Positions 38,307-50,781 of a stretch of 64,000 nucleotides of DNA are shown piece after piece (the first letter of the stretch is position 1; each line of letters begins with the position of its first letter). The DNA lies in the NCBI GenBank assembly GCA_003993805.1, contig RSEF01000001.1, forward strand, positions 64,298,093 to 64,362,092. The letters run 5' to 3'. A program made the translations under genes and the position numbers. The DNA is from Himantopus leucocephalus (Eukaryota > Chordata > Aves > Charadriiformes > Recurvirostridae). The notes under the pieces were generated by a model, which ran no database searches, had not been told where the DNA came from, and was given only the letters and a program-made list of their open reading frames with translations.

Positions 38307-38314
38307 TTTATATA
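38307..38314 (-). promoter_or_regulatory. LTR TATA box (TATATAAA)
   Basis: Plus-strand TTTATATA reads TATATAAA on the minus strand. It lies just downstream of 'atgctcag', as in the family promoter. It is an intact core promoter element for transcription leftwards, although the flanking upstream region has drifted. Whether it is used by any host transcript is unknown. Confidence 0.65.
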
Positions 38315-39356
38315 CTGAGCATGACATCTATGGTACAGAATATTCCATTGGCCATGCCGTTGTTCTGTCTACGCTCCTTCTCACGTCTATGGGAAGCTGA
38401 AAAGAGTCCTTGAAAAGTATAAACATCGCCCAGCAACAACTAAACCAATATGCGTTATTGACATTCCTTTCACAGCAATCTCAGTTTCAGAAACGAGGAC
38501 AACCAGCAGCAGAGCTGGGGAAACGCCACAGTGCTGCACTGTGCCACTATGTGAGAAGTGCAGAGGGAGTCCACTTTCTGGCAAAACTGGTTGGTCTGAA
38601 GTTGCAAGGAAATTACCTTCCTATTATAACTGTTCCAGAACTGTAGAAAGTCAGAGTCTCACCTTAGGATTTTTTTGGGGGGAAGGGAATGTCAGAATAT
38701 GAAGTGCTGTCCCCTGTAAGAAATGAAATTTGTGCAGGTAGCTGAAGTTGACAAGCTCCCTTTGAACTGGTTTGGATTCAATGAGTTTGACAGAGCTCTG
38801 GGAAGAAAAAAGAATATGGGGAAGAAATATTTATAAGGAATCTACTTCGTCTTTAACTGCAATCTGGATTTCAGTGTGTTTGACTTGGATATTTGGGGGA
38901 AACGTGGAAGGAACATTAGAGTTCCCAACAGCAAAACCTGGGAAGCAGAAGTCCTCTAGGGGAAAAGTTTTCTTTTACTTTGCTACGAATCACCTGGCAC
39001 ACTCTTCTTTACACGCCACCCTGAAAGAACCAGTCTCTCCCATCTCTGATCCCAGTTTTAATTAAATTCCAGTCAAAACTCAGTCTCAGTGGTCCTCAAA
39101 GGAGGCAACACAGCAGCATGCAAAAGTGATTCAGGGGAGAGGTGAGGAGCAAGAGAGTGGTGGAAGTCTTGCTTCTCTCTGGGTTATTTTTATACTGCTC
39201 TCATCAGCACAGTACCAGTATGCCTTCCTGTTAGCACAACAAGCTGCACAATTAGCATCTTGCAACTGTGCCTCTTGCTCCTCCCTCCCACCCCCTATGC
39301 ACAGGGGGATTTTGTTTTTAGCTAAATACTTTGTATGCAGAACTATAAGTTTATAG

Positions 39357-39381
39357 ATCTTCAGTACCTGCTACTGAAGAT
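39357..39381. repeat. Perfect hairpin, 10-bp stem and 5-base loop
   Basis: ATCTTCAGTA (39357-39366), loop CCTGC, then TACTGAAGAT (39372-39381). The arms are exact reverse complements. No gene or terminator context explains it. A chance origin is possible in 64 kb but not likely for so short a loop. Confidence 0.9.
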
Positions 39382-40082
39382 GGTGGGCTGTTAGCAGTTA
39401 AGCCAGAAGCATTCTGGCAATGTGAAACATCTTCACATGTAACACTATTTCTTCTTTGAAAAAAAAAAAATTATACATATACTGAAAGCTACCAGTGTAG
39501 TCAGTGCTGGCAGGGCAGATACAGGAGCCATTTCCTAATAGTGCTGCAGGAAGAGCAGGCAACTGCGTTGGTATGATAGGTGAGAGGTAACGGCCAGGTA
39601 GGTGTGTTTGATGAATGGCAGCAGTGAGTCTTCTCCCAAGGACCCCATGTTCCCCATGGCAGCGAGGCAGACAGGGAAGTGAGGCTGGAATATAGCAAAA
39701 TGAGGAGCGAGATTACAATGTACAACTAAGCAGAGCTTTTTTCCTGGGTCGTGAATAGGGGGAATACTGTAGGCCTTGCATGCCTGCCTCCTTTGGTGCC
39801 ATTTGATCTCTAATTGCTGCAGCAGCTTGATGGGCTATGATCCCCACTGTGGCTTTGAGACAAAGTAAAATATGGGCGAAGTAGGAACTCATCGATTCTG
39901 GTACATAATTCATAAAACTTCTGTGTAAAAGATCCAGTTCATGAATTCCAACTTGATGAAATATTCAAAGGAAGATAAATATATTTGCAGGTATTAGACT
40001 TCCTGGCACTTAAAATCTCTCAGGACATTGCGCCAGAGAGTTCCCAGCCACGTTAATCACACTGTGCTGTGAGTAACCCACT

Positions 40083-40100
40083 GCAGAGTGCGCACTCTGC
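40083..40100. repeat. Perfect 18-bp palindrome with GTGCGCAC core
   Basis: GCAGAGTGCGCACTCTGC is its own reverse complement. The centre holds GTGCGCAC with two CpG-type dyads in otherwise CpG-poor DNA. It might bind a dimeric factor (an NRF1-like half-site is possible), but this is inference only. Confidence 0.9.
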
Positions 40101-41289
40101 CAGCTGAGGAGAGCTAGGAGAGCAGGTGTTCAGAGAGCCATGGACGCCACTGAAACCACCACATAATGGCTACATGGCCAGGAACTGAGAACAGGATGCA
40201 AAGCCTCTGAGATAGACATGTTTGTCCCCTGAGGGTCTGGTCCGCAGAGTCACCAGGGTCTGAGGGCCGCTTGGTGCATCCTATGCAGTGCTTTGTGAGA
40301 GGACATATAACAGAGTGAGAAGTCTGGGAAAGCCCCCAGGAAATATTTCCTCCAAGTGGAGCCACTAGGCTGTGCTGGCCTGTCCCAGGGGCACACTGGA
40401 GTGTGTGAGCCATTGGAAACCAGGCGGAAAAGCCACTAGCAAGGTTCTGAGTGGGCAGGGGAGGGAACCAGCCACCAAGTAGATACCTGCTATCAGTCAT
40501 CTCTCTGGTATACTCTCACAGCCTTCATGAAAGGCTCTGTGGGGAAGCTCTCTGGAAATGTGTTGGTGGTATCTCCCCTCCTCATGCACCAGGGACCTGG
40601 GTTAGCTGAGGTCACCACTTCTTTCTCAGTCTTCACATTTCACATCCCAGGAGAGGTGCAACTAGGTCGTGCTACCCTCAGGTTCCAAGGACTTCACCTC
40701 CGACATCCCAGAGCCCCTCATGGCATCAACACTCCACACCCGACACAAAGCATCATCATTGAAGACACAGACATGTACAGTTTCTCTTTTCAGGGAAACA
40801 TCGTCTTTAAGGCCTTGCCATCATAATCAAGTTCATTGTACCTCATTCACCAGAAGGCTGTATCAGTGTTTAGAAAGTGTTTACCTGCTGAAATATGAGG
40901 GAAGTTTGAGCCAACAGAGTTGTGACCACCTCTCTTTTGTGTTGAGCTAGGCAGTCTCACCCTGTGAGCTGGGGGAGGAGTGCCGTGCCCCCTTTCCAAA
41001 ACTCTGGTGGGAGACCTGGGCAACCATTGTGACTGGCAGGGTCTGAGAGCTCTTTTGCATGCTAGACAGAAAAGTCAGCCAGCTGTACGATGAGAGGGAA
41101 GAGCAGAGGCCATTGAGCTGCAGCCTTTGAGGAACTAGAAAACAGTAAGTCAGAAAAGTGTCTAAGGTCCAACTAACCAAGGACTTCTTGGTGTCGTTCA
41201 GTTTATGAACCACCCCATGCTCAGAGATGTACAGGAAGGAAAAATTTAGATCTTCCTGTGCCTGGAATAAAGGTTCCTTCCCTTGTCCA

Positions 41290-41377
41290 ATATATATATA
41301 TATAAAATAATATATATATATGTCCAAATATATAATATATTTTATATATTTATATAATATATTTTATATATTTATAG
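41290..41377. repeat. AT-rich microsatellite with a 22-bp tandem duplication
   Basis: It begins with two (TA)n blocks separated by AAAATAA, then 'tgtccaaa', then two identical 22-base units (41331-41352 and 41353-41374) made of TATAATATATTTTATATATT plus TA. The sequence can form cruciforms and is likely to be length-variable. Confidence 0.92.
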
Positions 41378-44300
41378 CTTGGATTCTCAAGGTTATGCTT
41401 ATAGCTGTTTTCTGATTGCTTTTTTTGAATGGGAGTTAAAATTCAGGAATACATGATGTCAAAATGCAAGGATGACTCCCTGCAGTGATGATCTCAATGC
41501 AGTAGTACCCTAATGGTTATAACAAGCATGAACTTCTTACTCAGGAGCTAAGTGGGTGACTGAGAAATCAGGAGTCACAAAACAGAAACCATGGGGATTC
41601 AACAACACTACAGGAGAAAAACAGTTGAAGATACTTTGAGAAAGGTTTTGCAGGAATCATCACCAGTTGGTAGTTTGTCCCAATAGCATTTAAGGAATTG
41701 CTTCTTTGTAGTTTTCCTAACCAGTGCTGGAAATGGCTTTCCACTGGAATTCCGGGCAGAAATCCACCAAAGTCTTGGAGAGTTGTCCATATGCTGCTAA
41801 GCAGTCACAGGAGTATGTATATAACTATAAAGCTAAAACATTTGGTGAGCCAAGGAAGACATGCTCTGTTTCTAAGCTACCCAATGTCCAGAATGATCAT
41901 CCTTTCTTCTCCAGATTAGCAAAGACTGAATGGGCTGATATTTGGTATGGAAATGGGATGAGTTTCCAATAACTTCACTGCTGATTGGGAAGATTATAAA
42001 ATTTCTACAAACTCTGTTTTCTACATATATTTTTTCAAGTGAGGGTTTTTAAAGTTAAAATTCTCATTAAACTAATTTTAAATGTCAGCCTTCTCTAATC
42101 TTCAGATTCCAGCCCTCAGGAGAGGAAAAGCTTTTATAAGGTCAAGAATCGGCTGTAACAGAATTGCAATCAATGTCTTCAGGAAGACAAAGATTGTCTT
42201 AGTTGCTATTTTCTCGGCTTTCATTATTAATGCAGCTGATGGGCCTAGGGTAAAGACAAATAGGAGCAGAAAATATTGGTGCCAAATATCTTAAAAGGTT
42301 TTCATCTGAAGTACTGAGAGTTATTACATTTCCAGAGAGCACAGAATAATTTGTTTATCTCTTCAGTAGTTATACTCTTTCATTCAATGCAGTTGCAAGT
42401 TGTTTTATATTATTATACTAGTGCTAACAGATCCATAGAGAGACTATTTACTTTCAAAATGTAGTAACCTACAGGTGTACACTAAGATATTAGCATGCAG
42501 ACTGCAGGGTACTCCTAAAGGCTAATTTAGGTAAAAATAAAGGAAATCAGTCTGCTCAGCCTTTTTCCATAGTCAATGAAGGGAGAGAGCTCTTCTTAGC
42601 AGGCCAACTCATGGCATTTAACATTAAGTATAACCATTCTCTCTCCGCAGGCTGTAAAGTGAGGCTGGCCCACCCCATATTAGCATTATTCTTGTAAATA
42701 CCCCTATGACTAGAGCATTTGTTGGCACAGTGACATTGAGGAAGGTTAAATCCAGCTTTAACAACCATGTGCATTTATAATGGATTAGTTAAACTGCATT
42801 AAATCCTTGCACAGCCTCTGGAAAATGGAAGTCAGTAAGCTGAACTGAATAAAGGCTACATTTGTTCTGAAGAAGCATCCATCACCAGGTCTGAATGCAG
42901 TCAAACGGGCTTTGAAAACAAATATGGATTTTTTTTTTTTTCTGAATATCACTGTATGGACAATATTTCTATAAGTGTTAGCACCAGGTAGATCGCCTGC
43001 TGTAAGTTAATAGCCTGCTTTGCTGTGCACTACTTTTTCCACGGACAGATCTTAAGAGTCTAAAGCCTCTGCTCTGGAATTGCTGATCTGATATCTACAA
43101 AGCCCTAGCTATTGCGGTGAAAATTGCAGAGGGATCTCAGTTGCCAGACCTTGCTGACTAGGCTAGTAAGAGCCGGAGAGGTTAATCAATTATCAAGTGA
43201 ATGTGGTCAGTTTTTTTACCTCTCTTTTTACTATATTCAGAAGGAAACACAGTATCTCCTTGTTTGGCAGGCTGTGCCAGGTGATGTTTGTCTGCATTTG
43301 CCTCAAGAAATGGATTTTACTTAAGCAGAACTTTTCCTTTGCTGGTCTTCATATCTGGTCTGGAAACATTCGGTAGGTGGAGACAACAGTTATCTCAATA
43401 TTTCACTTGTGACTTTACAGGAATTATGGCTTTGACTAAAAATGAAAATAAAATAAAGACTATCAAAAACCACTGTGGGTGGTGCATGGCAAAAGTTGTT
43501 TTTGAAACAGACCTAAGCTGGTATAATTGCAGAGGCTTTCCCAGTTCAGAAATGTGGTGCATCATCACATCCATGAGGAATTGTTGCAGCCATGGAAAAG
43601 GAAGTGAAGTGCCAGATTATGGTCACAGTTGCTTGCTCACAGTTTGCTTAACGGTATTCATCCCTTGTCTTTCCTTCCTTTGGCAATCTGGCTACAGAGG
43701 AGCATCCAGATGTTCACTATAATATTTACAGAAGCATTTTTGCTCATCTTAATCTTCTTTGAAAGCTCTCTAAATTCCCGTGGAGAGGAAAAATGCCATT
43801 TGAAAGGAAACTGATTTAGGATGTCATAAGGTAGACTTTCTTCCTACTACATTCCGCATCTCTTTATTTGTCAGAAAAATGTGGTCCTTGGATAAAACAC
43901 AGAAAATACTCCTGCTCAGAGAGTGGGAGTTCATAGAACAGATTCATCTGCACAAGATTGCAGGTGGAGAGGATCTCCTCAGAGTTCAGAAGCAGCATCC
44001 AGGAAACTTCTATAAAATTAATTTACTGCTGTTGCCTGACACTTGAACTGGACTTAGTATTAGTGGCCAGCACCTCACCCATAGATGTGCAAAATGCAGC
44101 TCACAGCTGATCACTCACTACTGCAGATCTGGACTTCTCCTGAACAGAGAGGGTCTCTCTGTTTTGCTTCAAGTGCTTTAATTCAGTGATGGGCACAAAC
44201 AAGGTTTAAAACAGAACTGTCAGTCCAACACAATGGGAAACAAAAGAGGACCGAAGTAAAGTATCTTGGGATGAACAGCTACAGCATCAAGGGCACACAC

Positions 44301-46954
44301 TGTATCAAGGGCCCACTCTTGAACGGGATTTTTTGAGATTACCTAAATTTTACAAAACAGAGCACTGATCAGTGGCATGCAAATAAATAAAGCAGAAAAA
44401 TCTCCTTTTAAAAAGAGAGATTGGTAACATGATAAAATATTCAACAAGACAAACAGGACAAGTTTTAAAGTGAAGAGGAAAAGGCAAATTATCTCATGGT
44501 GATGCACTAACTCAGCTTTTTCACTTCCACACCAGGGATGACTACCTCCTTAGGAAAAGGCAGAAGATTGTATCTATACAGACTGGAGGAAAGGGTATTT
44601 AATAGGAAGTCAGATGAGACCTGGTTAAGGTGGTTAGACAGAAAAATAATATTACTGAGGAACACTAACATCAGTGGACCTAGCAGTTTAATATCTTGCC
44701 CCCCCACTACTATGGCCCAGGTCTCTATATCTTCTGTCTGACATTTTGTGGCACAGCCACAAGTGTGGCTGTCCAGAAATAGCTAGATTAACAGACAAAG
44801 CAGAAATTACACAAAAGGATCAAATAGGGTCTTAGTTTTTGTGCCAGCCCTGATGATGTATTTTTGTTTCCATAGTGGCTTTGTTATAACCTTGGGGAAT
44901 GTCATGCTACTTCTAATTCCTCACAGGATTGAGATGAGCTGTCAATTTCCACCACAAGACACCGTGAATAGCTTTAGAGGAAAAAAGTTCCCACTGCAAA
45001 TTTGGAAGACCAGCCAAGCACAAAACCTGCTGGTTTATGCCTAAATATTGGAGAAGGAGACATTCTGGAGGGATTCATCTCACCTAACTTCCGTTTGACT
45101 AAAGAGCAGTGTCTATGACGCAGTTGGATATATCTGACTTAATGACCTTGTCTCCCCTGCATAGCTTATCAAGACCTAGTCAATCCAGCCAGTGGAGACT
45201 AGATTGCAATTCTTCCTCTTCTCAGTTCTTCACAGAATATTTTCCAGTAGTCCCAGAAGCCTCTGCCATGAGGGGTATTGGCCATTCTGAATAGACATGT
45301 TAAGAATCATTCCTTGTCCCAGAGAATTTCTAGTTCAGTTAGTCATCATAGAAAAAAGTGGGAGAAAGACATTATTATCATGTACTACAACTGTGTTATT
45401 TCTTTCCCCTTGTTCCTAAGTGATGCGAACTGCATACAAATTAAATTCAAACCAGGGAGCATCAGGAGGATATGAAATGGCATTATTTGGAACAGTGTTC
45501 TGAAGGAAAGTGTGCAATGCATCACTAACTGTGGAGACATATAGCCAGACCTTCAGCTCACCTTTCTTCCTGGGGCAAACACACATCCAGCTTCTTCATG
45601 GAAAAATGCATTGCATTTCTTTCCAGCAAAATACATTGATGGTTCATGCAAATGGTCACATTTCCACAGTGGAAAAATATTGTGACATGGCAGATGCCAT
45701 AAAGGTCCACACTTGCACACTTAAGCTTATGGCTAATGCAATAAAAGTAGACTGAGCTCCATCATGGTGTTGCATTTTACATAAGGTAAGGACACGCACA
45801 CAGACAGTTACAGATGACTGACAACCCAGCAGGTGAACAAAAGTTCATCACGTGCCTGAAAATTGAGATATATGAGGAATCTCATTTTTCCACTCTTAGT
45901 TGTGTCTATTGCTGTTACCTTGCACAGAGTAGAACTTAATCCATGAGCGATCCCATCAGGGTTAGGTGCAAATTTTGCCCCCTTTAGAGCAACATACGCA
46001 AGATACGAGCAGAAGAATGAAAAAAAGAAAAGGCTCCTGTGGAGCAAGTAAAATTGCTTACACAGAAGGTAAAACAAGATGTCCTAATGATTCTTAATGG
46101 CCTCATAATCCATGAGACCTGAGCATCTGAGAGGGATAAGAAAGATAAAAATCAAAAAGGAATGTAGGACTTTGCTCATTAGTCTTGACAAGTCTAATTC
46201 GCTTTTGTATTTGGATGACAATAACTTCCTGTGTGGTCATCAGATAAATCCCACTAACATTATTTTTTGCTACAGTGAAGTCTGGATGTAGCTTAGAGTA
46301 TCTTGTCTGAGCTCTGGCAGTAAAAGTGTCAAACTGACATTTTTTTCAGCACTTTTGACACATCTTTCATAAAAGCCAGCAAAGTGCAGTGGGAATTGGA
46401 GTAAAAGATGGCAATCCCACCTTCCTTTTGCCACAGCCAAAATTAATCTTTCATGGGTTTCTTGCTGATGGAGGTGAGCTTAAAGAAAACAATCTTTACT
46501 ATTTACATTCATAGTAATATGCACAAGTGCCAGAGTTCTAGCATGAAAAAAGTTAACAACTGAAAAAGCTTATGGTTATGTATTTTTAAGTATATATCTG
46601 TGTATATATATAATTGGAATTAGAGGTACAGCTACTTTATGGAAGAGCGTAGCATTAGACTCAAACACTTAGATAGTGTTTTTGAGAAGACTAACTCTGT
46701 GCTTATTTCTAGGATGAGTCTTTGTTACATTCAGATGAGCAATAATTATACAGAAGAAGATATTAAAAGGTAGAGACGAGAGGTGCACGTCTTCACTCCT
46801 TGAATTTATGCTTTATGAATCAACTAAAACAAATCTTTTAAAAATGTTCCAGCATGTCAGCACAAACTTTATAACCTGGATATCTTTACCAAGATAATTC
46901 AGGAACTTCTGTTCCATTGACTCTCAATAAAGCTTAACCTCTTAAATGCCTGTT
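41378..46954. other. Gene-free unique sequence
   Basis: No gene or repeat family is recognised. The longest frame (43288-43722, 144 codons) is Cys/Phe/Ser-rich without a recognisable domain. A T13 run lies near 42930. The composition is ordinary for intergenic or intronic bird DNA. Confidence 0.5.
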
Positions 46955-47100
46955 ATTTTGAAAACGGGACTTAGCTCCAGATCCTTGAAGATATTTAGTC
47001 CTTTAACTTCTGTTCATTTGAATGGCAAAACCTTTGAGGACGTGAACTCTAAATCTAAGCAAGCACATGTGAAAATGTTACTCTAAATATTGAGCATTAG
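46955..47100. repeat. Possible ancient amniote interspersed repeat
   Basis: The words 'ttttgaaaacgggacttag' (about 46956), 'ttcatttgaatgg' and 'cacatgtgaaaatgttac' recall an old amniote repeat with 'gaaaatgggacttaggctcc' and 'cacttttgaaaatgttac' landmarks. The match is from memory and weak, and I cannot name the family. Confidence 0.25.
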
Positions 47101-49141
47101 GGACATATTTCCAGCTGAAAGTTAATTGAGATTAAAGTAACATGTACATTTGAAGTGTAGAAAATATTCTGGAATAAATCTGTGAATACAAGCACATGAT
47201 CCACCACAAGCAACCTGTGGTAGTTTAACAAGTTACTGACTTTTGGTCAAGCCACACTAAACCTCTGGTGGGGAAGTTTGTGCACTTGCTGCTAGTAAGG
47301 TAACGAGGCTTAATCTTGAGCATCAGCTGATGATAAGAAAATTAGTGATTTTCTGCCCATAACCTGTCTGTGGACATGATTACTCAGTGTTCACAGAAAG
47401 TGCTTTACTCCATTCAACTTAATTCACTATCCAAGCAGATTACATTAAAGTGAGGCGAGGCACTCTTACTCTTGAGTAGGTCTGTACCTAAATCAGTCTT
47501 TCAGGCAAAACTAGACAGTTCAGCCCGGGGTCTAGGCTAACCTAGGCTTCTTCTACAGCCTGTAAAAGTGGTGGAGAGATATAGCCATGTCCAAAGTCAA
47601 TTCATCCTGTTCTAAGACAGCATCTAAGAAAGTCTCTATCGGCTAGAGAGCAAATCTAGGCAACCAGGCTGCAGAAATCACTTACTGTTTAGAAGGCAAA
47701 GGTAAGAAAGTTTAATCCTGTCCCAAATGTCCAAATACAAAGCCGTTCAAAAATTGTGGAATAGGATTTCCTGAGTAATTCCATGCACAGGGTAGCTTTA
47801 AATCTTCATAAACTAACAACAGTAATACATGGAACACCAGATAGGACATCCAGTGCATTTTTTTCTCAAATCAGGAAAAGAAAAAAAAAAGGAACTACTG
47901 TGGTGGTCTTGCCTCCCATGTAATATTTCAGGAATGAAAATAACTTAAATTATTCAAAATTTGACAGTTTGGATTCTAAAGATTATTTCTAGGAAAGTTC
48001 AACATTTATATTGTAATGCGAAGATTAGGATGGAGGAGGTGAGACATGTTAGGTTTATCTCTCCACAGTTTTCTTGCATGCCAAAACACTACATTTTGGA
48101 GTGGAGTTTCTGAAAAGGTGGCTGAAAATATCATCATACAAAATCATTTACTTATGATATTTTCTCATTTACATAGTGTTGTATCTCATGCTTCAGGCTA
48201 TGAGCCTACAAATGGCTTCATATGAGTAGATTTAGTTTACTGAAATGTCTACTCTGTGTCACATTTTTATTCTGGGATGACTCACACATATTAGTTACCT
48301 AACTGAAAAATATGTCTTTCATTAACAGCTAAGAAAGGCTAAAAACTCTACGGTTAAGGCCCTTGTTTGAGGGGTCAAACAAATACTTAAACTCTAACCG
48401 CAATTCATTACAGCCGTTGTCTTTTTGCCACCATATGAAAAACAGAAGTCAGTTCTTTTAAACATGCAATGCAAGAAGGAATTTATTTTATTTTTATCAC
48501 TAAAAAATCAGCACTGCGTAATGTTATGGGGCCGCATTGAATTTCAGAGTGACCCGACAGCTTCTGTCACACGGAGTCAGAGCAGTTAGGAAGCAATCTA
48601 ATGCATTTGGCCAGTTGCAATGTGCTAAGTATGAAAGGCCAGAACCCTTCCTGACCCTGTGCCGATGAGATTCAACCTCCCTTTTATTGGGTTAATAAAA
48701 CTATAAATATTGTCAATGGCCCTTAAAGCATTCATTCCATTTTAAAGTCCACTCACTGCATTTGGTTTGATGACCTTGTCTGGCAATAAACTAACCCTAC
48801 AGATTATTAGTTATGATCAGGAAATCTTTGTGTATGATTTCAAAGGTGTGAATAATGCCTCACAGACAGGAAAAACACAAGGACACAGATTCTGACCCCA
48901 TGATTTCTATTTTTTTTTTTCTCTCCTGCTGCGCTGCAGGGAATACCTGGCAGGGAGGGAGACAGTATCCATTTACTCTTCACAGTGTTGACTCCAATAA
49001 CTCTAGCTTTGGGAAAGCACCTGCCCCTGTGGACATGTGTAGGGCACACATGATGACTGCTGCAATGAGTCCAGCGCAGCAAACTGTACGCTGACTCCAC
49101 TTGCAATGGCAATTTAAGGCTCTTTAGCTGATACCAAGGGA
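47101..49141. other. Gene-free unique sequence
   Basis: No gene is recognised. The block 48520-48830 is AT-rich and dense with ATTA and ATAAA words, resembling conserved non-coding DNA. At 48915-48942 a T-rich tract ends in CTGCAG, which looks like a splice acceptor, but the following frame has no convincing exon features. Confidence 0.45.
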
Positions 49142-50140
49142 TGAGTGCTGGCTTGTCAGAGCACCAAGCCAAGCTGAGGAAGCCCATGGTGAAGGGCCCC
49201 ACTAAGCATTTGGTGTGCAAGGCTTTCCACTGGGGTACTGGGTACTCTGAGGTTGGGCACAGAACCAGCCTATATGACTCACATCACCTCTTGGAGCAGA
49301 CCACACTGATACGATGCAGTTACATTGAAGTCACCCTCAGCTCAAAGCAGGTCTTGAAGGCAAAAGCAAGTAAAATAATATTTATTTACAAAATCCAAAA
49401 CAGAAAATACAGTTACAAAGACTTATAAAGACATGGGTGACAAAAATGGAAAGAAAACTACATTTAACCTACTTATCCCGCAATGGAATCTAAAGGTTGG
49501 TCTCTTCCCTTGTATCTAGCTGACAAGCTTTTAGACACTTGTTCAACCCACTTGGTTAGGGAATCAGTCCTTTGGGACAATCTTCATCTTACATTTACAG
49601 AAGACATCCTTGAGCCACAAAAGTGTGTCAGATTTTATATCTAATTATTCCCTTCAGGTTTCCTTGGAGCTACATGTAGATTCTTAACTCCCTTTCCCTC
49701 TTCGTTTCCTCCCCTCAAGGATTATTGATCCTTAATTTATTTTATTTGATATAAATATGTAAAATGACATCCGCATTTTATACAAACAGACTTTTTCTGT
49801 TCCTTATTGAGCCTAGACATAAGGTTATCCAGTTACAAAGAGGTGATGGCAAGTCCGGGTGATTGATCTCCACTTCTGTTTTTATGGGATAAGAAATAGA
49901 CCCACTTTTCTCTTCATGTATCTTCTATTCTGGTGGTTGGGCTGGAATAGCAACACCTTTTCTTTTGGTTCAGTTCATGGGAAAAATGAGACTTTGTATC
50001 TACTCTGTCCCTGTTAACATGATCTACAAGCTGGTGGCCAACTCACTGCACACAGAGTGAGTGCTCACTACTGCTGCTCAACCCACAGTTGCCTTCTGGT
50101 GCCCCTTAACCCTGGCTCTAGGCTGCAGTAGTCCTCTACA
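49142..50140 (-). mobile_element. Possible old LTR, unassigned family
   Basis: Read on the minus strand the region starts TGTAGAGGACTACTGCAGCC (from 50140). It has AATAAA at 49386-49381, followed by a U5-like stretch of about 240 bp rich in Gly/Thr codon-like triplets but with no frame. This is the order expected of an LTR. I see no TG...CA boundary on the far side and no target-site duplication, and I do not recognise the family. It may equally be unique sequence. Confidence 0.28.
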
Positions 50141-50781
50141 AAACAGGTGAGTCTAACGCTGCAAATTACACCCTTGTTTACAGTGTGGCCTCGTGGAATG
50201 GAAAGAGTGGTGCTTGCAGGATCATCCCTGGTTTAGACACTGCCTATTATGATATGACCTGGAGAAGAAGTTATGAATTTCCTTCCTTTCTGTGAGGTAC
50301 AGTATATCATTCCTTTGGCTTGGAGGTAGTTAGAGACATATTAGTTGCCATACATAGGAAAGAGAGTAGGGAGGTAAAATAGTGTATGCCAATGCATTGT
50401 ACAGAGGCCTCCAAACCACCTTAAGGAAGAAAGGCTCCAGGGCTCTGTTCACTTCTCTCACTGCAGGCATCTGAAGCCATCCGGGATGCCTTACAGTATT
50501 CTGCCTGCCTTCCAGCTGCTGCTTCAGGGTGTCCCATAGGTCCTGTGCCATGTCTGCCAGCCCTCTGTGAATGTTTCAGATACTCCCATGGCATTTCAAA
50601 TGTTCCTGAATGCTTATGCTCAGGGGGAGTGAATTAAGTGTTCAATATTTATCGCCACATGCACTCACTCAGACTTTTATTATCTGTATGCTCCTCTCAT
50701 CCCTGTTGTTCTGCTGTTAGCCAAGGACCTTCACCAAGATCAGAGCCTGTGTGTGCCAGGAGGTCTGCACAAAGCTAATGA
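50141..50781. other. Gene-free unique sequence
   Basis: Nothing is recognised. The 73-codon minus-strand frame at 50330-50551 has no known domain. Confidence 0.5.

Larger units (their letters stand above)
38036..38501 (-). mobile_element. Solo LTR, same family as the one at 10863
   Basis: On the minus strand it begins TGTCCTCGTTTCTGAAACTG and ends 'ccagctggggttaagctgcc' plus AACA. It keeps the family landmarks 'attccatacc'-like sequence in its middle, 'gctcagtatataaac', 'attaaactg' and 'tcaacccatgagg'. Flanks are GCCAG (38031-38035) and ACCAG (38502-38506), a 4/5 match consistent with a 5-bp target-site duplication. A TAA-rich simple repeat (38201-38230) lies between the promoter and polyadenylation landmarks. 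At 466 bp it is shorter than its 602-bp relative. The two have different target sites, so they are separate insertions and not the two ends of one provirus. Confidence 0.88.
38502..41289. other. Gene-free sequence with notable inverted repeats
   Basis: No gene is recognised. The part 40020-41290 is more GC-rich than its surroundings and ends in 'ggaataaaggttccttccc', which resembles an LTR polyadenylation region on the plus strand, but I could not find a matching LTR start. Two perfect inverted repeats are listed separately. Frames of 126-128 codons (minus strand, 40114-40500 and 40947-41327) have no recognisable domain. Confidence 0.45.

Noticed and set aside
10863..38501. The two same-family LTRs as ends of one provirus
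   Set aside because: They are 27 kb apart with no retroviral genes between, have different target-site duplications and differ in length, so they are separate solo LTRs.
40020..41290. Possible plus-strand LTR ending in an AATAAA-bearing region
   Set aside because: Only the 'ggaataaaggttcc' resemblance supports it. No LTR start, TSD or known family landmark was found.
48900..49094. Possible exon after a pyrimidine tract and CTGCAG
   Set aside because: An acceptor-like motif alone is common by chance. The downstream frame has no domain and no donor partner I could justify.
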